NCBI RefSeq assembly: GCF_000813345.1
Contig: NZ_BBQF01000002.1
Span: 1-64,000 of the forward strand
DNA from: Sulfurospirillum arsenophilum NBRC 109478
Lineage (GTDB): Bacteria; Campylobacterota; Campylobacteria; Campylobacterales; Sulfurospirillaceae
Reading direction: 5' to 3'
Length of the DNA stretch: 64,000 nt
Positions 60,090 through 64,000 of the stretch are shown here, one piece after another. The notes below the pieces were generated by a model that saw nothing but the letters and a program-made list of their open reading frames with translations, was not told where the DNA came from and ran no database searches. Position 1 is the first letter of the stretch. Each line of letters starts with the position of its first letter. Made by a program: the position numbers and the translations under genes.

Positions 60090-62298
60090 ATCTCGTCTGA
60101 TTTATCATATTGAAGGTATTGTCCAAGGGGTTGGTTTTCGCCCCTTTGTCTATACCATAGCCTCGCGTTACACACTTCATGGTTTTGTACTCAACAATGC
60201 AAAAGGCGTTGTTATCGAGATAGAAGGATTTAAAGAGAGCCTTGATGCGTTTGAACAGGCTTTGTTTAAAGAACTTCCTCCTTTAGCTCGTATTGATTTT
60301 TGGCAAAAAAATATTCTTACATGTAAAGACGATACCTCTTTCGAAATTCGCCATAGCGATGAAGCAAGCACTAAATCCTCACTCGTGTTACCAGACATGT
60401 CTCTGTGTAAAGAGTGTTTAAGAGAGTTGCAAGACCCAACCAATCGTCGCTATCACTATTTTTTTACCAACTGTACCAATTGTGGGCCTCGCTATTCCAT
60501 CATTAAAACCGTTCCATATGATCGCCCTTATACCTCAATGCAACCTTTTGTGATGTGTGAAGAATGCCAAAGTGAATATACAAACCCCTTGGATCGTCGC
60601 TATCATGCTCAACCCATTAGTTGTTCCAAATGTGGGCCAACACTCTCTTTACGTTCCATCAACGGAGAACTCCTTGCCATGAATGAAGAGGCAATAGTCC
60701 AATTAGCGGAGCTGCTTAACACAGGGTATATCGTCGCAATGAAAGGCATGGGTGGCTTTCATCTCATGTGCGATGCAACGCAAGACGATGTGGTTGCACG
60801 CTTGAGAGAGCGTAAACACCGACCTTCAAAACCGTTTGCAGTGATGTTTAAAAATCTTGAAGCCATCAAAGAAGAGTGTGTTTTAAGCGTTAAAGAAGAG
60901 GAGGGCGTTAGCTCACTGCTTCGTCCAATTGTTCTTGTAAAGCGTCGATTTCATGCTTCCAAGATAAGCCCGCTTATTGCACCGTGCATTGATCGTCTCG
61001 GTGTATTTCTTCCTTACACACCTTTACATGTAATTCTTTTCGAATACCTCAAAAATCCGATTGTTGCGACCAGTGCGAACCGCTCGGGTGAGCCGATTAT
61101 CAGTGATGCAACTGTTTTACAACAGAAGCTGAAGGATGTTGTGGAGTATTATCTTGATTATAACCGCGAGATTGTCAACTCAAGTGATGACAGTGTTTTG
61201 CAGTACATTGGAGATGAAATGCTCTTGATGCGCTCTTCACGCGGCATTGCACCGCAGAGTTTTAGAGTGGATTGTAAAGATGAGCGTAAGATTTTAGCAG
61301 TTGGCGCACATCAAAAAAATGCGATTGCGATTTATCTAAACCACCAGATAATTGTAAGCCCGTATATTGGCGATTTGGATAATATTGCGAGCAATGAGCT
61401 TTTTGAAAAAATGATAGAAAGCTTTGCGCGTTTTTACGATTTTACTCCCGATCTTATTGTGGGTGATTTGCATCCCAATTACGTCTCAACGCAATGGGCA
61501 AAAAAGCAAAATATCCCTTTTGTGCAAGTACAGCATCACTATGCACATATTCTTTCAACCATGTTTGAGCATCACATAAGTGAACCTGTATTGGGTATTG
61601 CATGGGATGGCACAGGGTACGGCGATGATGGTACCATTTGGGGTGGCGAATTTTTACTGTGCGATCAAGAACGTTACGAGCGTGTCGTCTCTTTTGAACC
61701 ATTTTTACTTTTGGGAGGGGACGCGAGTATTAAAGAAATTAAGCGCATTTTAGCTTCACTTTTGTGGGATACGCTTGGCGATGAAGCAGATGTTCATCTC
61801 TTAAACTATTTTGATGAAAAATCCCTCAAACTTCTTAAACATGTTTATACTAAAAAGATCAATGCACCACGTTGCTCTTCCGTGGGAAGACTCTTTGATG
61901 CAGTTGCTGTTTTGTGCGGAATGGAAGAGAATGTGAGCTATGATGGCGAGAGTGGATTGCTCATAGAAAGGCTTTATGACCCTTTGATTTTAGACTCTTA
62001 TGAAGTGAAAATTGACGATAAAATAGTCCACTATAAGCCTATGTTTGCTCAAATGCTTTATGACCGTGAACCACGCCTTATTGCCTCTAAATTTATGAAT
62101 ACTTTGGTCAAAATTCTTCTTGAAATAAGCTCACGCTACACCTACCCTATAGTCCTTGGAGGTGGCGTGTTTCAAAATCGCACACTGATGGAGCAGATTC
62201 TTCAAAATGTCACACAAAACCTCTATTTTCCGCTACAATTAGCGATCAATGATGGCGGAATTTGTGTCGGACAGATATATAAATCCCTTTTGAAATAA
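60079..62298 (+). CDS. hypF: Carbamoyltransferase HypF, [NiFe] hydrogenase maturation
   Basis: A 739-residue enzyme that makes the cyanide ligands from carbamoyl phosphate together with HypE. Domains in order: acylphosphatase-like (GIVQGVGFRPFVY, residues about 10-95); two zinc fingers (CKECL, CTNCGPRYS, CEECQ, CSKCGP); a YrdC-like domain (KRKHRPSKPFAVM-type sequence near 260); and a Kae1-like C-terminal domain (IAWDGTGYGDDGTIWGGEF, GGGVFQNRTL). The TTG at 60079 is the best start; longer versions read into hydE. Palindrome variants are at 60316-60327 (LTCK) and 61023-61034 (LHV). Confidence 0.95.
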   Translation: MISKSRLIYHIEGIVQGVGFRPFVYTIASRYTLHGFVLNNAKGVVIEIEGFKESLDAFEQALFKELPPLARIDFWQKNILTCKDDTSFEIRHSDEASTKSSLVLPDMSLCKECLRELQDPTNRRYHYFFTNCTNCGPRYSIIKTVPYDRPYTSMQPFVMCEECQSEYTNPLDRRYHAQPISCSKCGPTLSLRSINGELLAMNEEAIVQLAELLNTGYIVAMKGMGGFHLMCDATQDDVVARLRERKHRPSKPFAVMFKNLEAIKEECVLSVKEEEGVSSLLRPIVLVKRRFHASKISPLIAPCIDRLGVFLPYTPLHVILFEYLKNPIVATSANRSGEPIISDATVLQQKLKDVVEYYLDYNREIVNSSDDSVLQYIGDEMLLMRSSRGIAPQSFRVDCKDERKILAVGAHQKNAIAIYLNHQIIVSPYIGDLDNIASNELFEKMIESFARFYDFTPDLIVGDLHPNYVSTQWAKKQNIPFVQVQHHYAHILSTMFEHHISEPVLGIAWDGTGYGDDGTIWGGEFLLCDQERYERVVSFEPFLLLGGDASIKEIKRILASLLWDTLGDEADVHLLNYFDEKSLKLLKHVYTKKINAPRCSSVGRLFDAVAVLCGMEENVSYDGESGLLIERLYDPLILDSYEVKIDDKIVHYKPMFAQMLYDREPRLIASKFMNTLVKILLEISSRYTYPIVLGGGVFQNRTLMEQILQNVTQNLYFPLQLAINDGGICVGQIYKSLLK

Positions 62299-62377
62299 TA
62301 TTAATATTTTTCTCTTTTAGTATTTAAAGATTACTATGATTAGAATGTAGTTGAAGTATATTAATTAAGGATACACC

Positions 62378-62791
62378 ATGGATAAAATTATTCGTTTTAG
62401 TGTCTCGCTGCCAGAAAAGCTTTTAGAAGAGCTTGATAAAAAAGTTGACGCTCAAGGGTATGCTTCACGCAGTGAGTTTACACGAGATCTCATACGTGAA
62501 AAAATTGTTAAAGATGATTGGCAAGATGACAATAGCGATGTTATTGGTGTTTTGACGATGATTTATACGCATCATCAAAATGAGCTTGTTCAAAAAATCT
62601 TAGAGATTCAACACGATGCAAAAATAAACATTATGTGCAATACGCATGTACATGTAAGCCATGAAAACTGCCTTGAAACTATTATGGTGACGGGAAAAGT
62701 TTCTGAAGTAAAAGATTTTGCACAAAAGATTGCAGGGCTTAAAGGGGTTAAATTCTCTAAGCTTGTAGAGGCATCTATACCCGCTTCGTAA
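62378..62791 (+). CDS. nikR: Nickel-responsive regulator NikR
   Basis: A 137-residue ribbon-helix-helix repressor with a nickel-binding ACT-like domain. The N-terminal strand-helix-helix is [18 protein letters not shown]. The high-affinity Ni ligands are all present with exact spacing (H79, H90, H92, C98, matching E. coli H76, H87, H89, C95). It probably adjusts nickel uptake or hydrogenase gene expression. The 79-base gap before it is AT-rich; I see no certain NikR operator. A hairpin terminator follows. Confidence 0.95.
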   Translation: MDKIIRFSVSLPEKLLEELDKKVDAQGYASRSEFTRDLIREKIVKDDWQDDNSDVIGVLTMIYTHHQNELVQKILEIQHDAKINIMCNTHVHVSHENCLETIMVTGKVSEVKDFAQKIAGLKGVKFSKLVEASIPAS

Positions 62792-62804
62792 CATTTTATC
62801 AGAG

Positions 62805-62832
62805 GGTGAGTAAACAAAAATGTTTGCTCACC
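62805..62832. terminator. Bidirectional hairpin after nikR
   Basis: Arms GGTGAGTAAACA (62805-62816) and TGTTTGCTCACC (62821-62832) pair at 11 of 12 positions plus one G-T, with an AAAA loop. The hairpin lies between the convergent ends of nikR and the permease gene. Confidence 0.75.
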
Positions 62833-62836
62833 ACAC

Positions 62837-62848
62837 TTTACATGTAAA
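62837..62848. repeat. Iterated palindrome after the nikR hairpin
   Basis: An exact TTTACATGTAAA between the hairpin and the permease stop (62854). Confidence 0.9.
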
Positions 62849-62853
62849 GATAT

Positions 62854-64000
62854 TTATCGTAAAACTTTCCATGCTAATACTCCAATAATACCAAGAACAA
62901 TCCAATGAGCACTCATGAGCATGAACCCAAACAGTATCGCCAATAAAAGTGCTGTATATCGAATGGTTTGACTGGTCGCTAGTTTATACGCTGCAAGTAG
63001 GGCGATGGTCGCATTGGCTATAAAAAATCCATCGGCTAAAGCCACTAAGTCTTCTGTTGTAAACACTTTCGCATAGACTAACCCTAAGACAGCGGCATTG
63101 ATGGTACATAAAAACCCCGTTGCTCCTATGGGTGCACCATTTTCAAGGCGTCTGTTTAAAAGACCTAATACGCCTTTATACTCAGAGGTCAACCCACTAA
63201 TGAGTCTTGAAACACCACCAACAAACAGCAATACCGTACTCAGACACAAAAGCATCGCTAAAATGCCCATAACTAAATCACTCGATGTTCCAAACAGAGG
63301 ATAGATAAGTGCCGTGATGGCATTGATATGTTCTAACGAAGCAAATTGGATGGCACATACAACTAAAAGGTAGATAACAGAGATAATCACAGCACTGATC
63401 TTCACCGCTTTAGGGATCGTTCGGGTAGGATCATTTACCTCTTTAGAGTAGTTCCCCACAACTTCCCATCCCACGATTGCCCAAAAAGCAAGCAGTAATG
63501 CTCTTGAAATAAGCGTTATATCAAAAGGTGCATTGAGCGAAAGCGTTGTCTCATGTCCTAGTAAAATAGCAATACTTCCAAGGCTTAAAATAATGCCAAT
63601 AATGGTCGTTACGATCAACGAGAGCGTTCCTAAAAAATGGACAGGGCGAAGAAGGGCAAAAAGCGTAAAAATCAACATGAAGAGTGCCAGCACATTCACA
63701 TCTAGCCCTAAAAGTGGCTGCATAAAATGTGCCCCAACGAGATAAACAGCTACGGGACCAAAAAGGACAGCGCTAATGAGATAGTAAGAAGTCAGGTACT
63801 TGAGCTTCGTGTTAAACGCTGATTGTACCGCGTTTGTTACTCCTTCATCGCCTGGAAATTTGATACTTAAGTTTCCAAGAACGAGAGCAAAAGCAAAGCC
63901 TAAAGTTAAAATGACAAACCATATAAGGATGGAAAAATTACCCACTAGATCGTAAACAATAGGAGGCAAAAGAATGATACCAGAGCCTAATATAGGGCCT
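62854..64000 (-). CDS. APC-family amino acid permease (partial, 5' end outside window)
   Basis: The frame stays open to the window edge; the first visible residues read GPILGSGIILLPP, the conserved first membrane helix of APC permeases, so only a short N-terminal piece is missing. About 380 residues with 10-12 membrane segments are visible, including ALLLAFWAIVGWEVVGNYSKEVNDPTRTIPKAV (the substrate-binding helix 6 region). The overall length resembles YjeH-type amino acid exporters. The substrate is not determined. Confidence 0.85.
   Translation of the reverse strand, partial: GPILGSGIILLPPIVYDLVGNFSILIWFVILTLGFAFALVLGNLSIKFPGDEGVTNAVQSAFNTKLKYLTSYYLISAVLFGPVAVYLVGAHFMQPLLGLDVNVLALFMLIFTLFALLRPVHFLGTLSLIVTTIIGIILSLGSIAILLGHETTLSLNAPFDITLISRALLLAFWAIVGWEVVGNYSKEVNDPTRTIPKAVKISAVIISVIYLLVVCAIQFASLEHINAITALIYPLFGTSSDLVMGILAMLLCLSTVLLFVGGVSRLISGLTSEYKGVLGLLNRRLENGAPIGATGFLCTINAAVLGLVYAKVFTTEDLVALADGFFIANATIALLAAYKLATSQTIRYTALLLAILFGFMLMSAHWIVLGIIGVLAWKVLR

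Larger units (their letters stand above)
6981..62848. repeat. Highly iterated palindrome TTTACATGTAAA (dispersed family, all copies)
   Basis: I count 34 copies of the core TTACATGTAA, 20 of them exact 12-mers. First bases of exact copies: 6981, 9222, 9265, 9301, 14277, 17810, 23990, 30982, 33450, 38933, 43921, 45554, 45603, 45714, 45938, 47567, 48725, 52925, 58823, 62837. First bases of copies with changed outer bases: 10409, 12933, 12955, 24207, 26600, 33642, 35461, 40367, 42256, 43228, 49117, 51833, 60316, 61023. Six are between genes, two form stop codons and 26 are in coding sequence (16 as Leu-His-Val, 10 as x-Thr-Cys). Confidence 0.92.

Noticed and set aside
62299-62377. NikR operator upstream of nikR
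   Set aside because: AT-rich half-sites can be drawn almost anywhere here; no spaced dyad stands out.
62646-62657. GTACATGTAAG in nikR as a palindrome copy
   Set aside because: It encodes the conserved nickel-binding His-Val-His region and has a core mismatch, so protein constraint explains it.
6981-62848. TTTACATGTAAA as a transcription-factor (FNR/Fur-like) operator
   Set aside because: 26 of 34 core copies lie inside coding sequences of unrelated genes and only a few lie in plausible promoter positions; the spacing and sequence do not match FNR or Fur boxes.
1-64000. tRNA, rRNA or CRISPR elements
   Set aside because: All gaps are under about 250 bases; none shows a T-loop-like sequence or regularly spaced direct repeats.

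Overview
The window looks like a chromosomal segment of a free-living, flagellated, H2-using member of the Campylobacterota, most like Sulfurospirillum. The evidence is the hydABCDE-hypF-nikR uptake hydrogenase locus with the Wolinella/Helicobacter type of order, the gatB-gpsA-pyrC2 order shared with Campylobacter, the flagellar gene sets, the moderate-to-low G+C, and anaerobic-type genes (indolepyruvate:ferredoxin oxidoreductase with phenylacetate-CoA ligases). The genus is an inference; no rRNA gene is present to confirm it. I see no tRNA, rRNA, CRISPR array, insertion sequence or integrase. No gap between genes exceeds about 250 bases.

Layout. 1-4.6 kb: end of an adaptor gene, then an RND pump and its outer-membrane lipoprotein. 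4.8-10.8 kb: a DNA-repair flavoured stretch (a radical-SAM/DUF4130 pair, then photolyase with a DUF523/DUF1722 gene) around two divergent nitroreductase paralogues. 10.9-12.9 kb: a two-gene plus-strand cassette, an AT-rich unknown gene and rhuM, which is the most accessory-looking part. 13-20.4 kb: the minus-strand operon iorA-iorB-paaK-ACT-paaK for arylpyruvate oxidation, facing a sodium:solute symporter with a 55-residue partner. 20.4-28.9 kb: flaG-fliD-fliS-fliT (minus) and flgI-flgJ-flgM-flgN-flgK (plus), with rsmD and a DUF1003 gene between. 28.9-44.3 kb: mostly housekeeping genes (SulP transporter, atpB, thiE-like, gatB, gpsA, truA, LptF/G, prepilin peptidase, coaBC, glmU), plus two neighbouring apparent pseudoenzymes (a GH3 protein and a dihydroorotase homologue). 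44.4-51.1 kb: fliP, a sugar-phosphate mutarotase, an MdaB-like reductase, a radical-SAM YgiQ gene, pgi and a TerB-like gene. 51.2-62.8 kb: a TetR regulator translationally coupled to a cytoplasmic group-2-like [NiFe] hydrogenase pair, then the periplasmic uptake hydrogenase hydABC with maturation genes hydD, hydE, hypF and the nickel regulator nikR. The window ends inside an amino-acid permease gene.

The strongest unexplained signal is a highly iterated palindrome, TTTACATGTAAA. I count 20 exact copies and 34 copies of the core TTACATGTAA, against an expectation of well under one. Most lie inside genes, in either of the two stop-free frames, encoding Leu-His-Val or (Phe/Leu/Ile)-Thr-Cys. Two more supply the stop codons of their genes, and two form a hairpin at a convergent gene end. 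This behaves like an iterated genomic signature comparable to HIP1 of cyanobacteria, not like an operator for one regulon.

A second candidate system is regulatory. The TetR gene abuts hydrogenase-like subunits whose large subunit has no C-terminal maturation peptide, as in H2 sensors. An 18-bp TetR-type palindrome lies in the hydA leader, and a weaker version lies in front of the TetR gene. Together these suggest, but do not prove, an H2-responsive TetR circuit.
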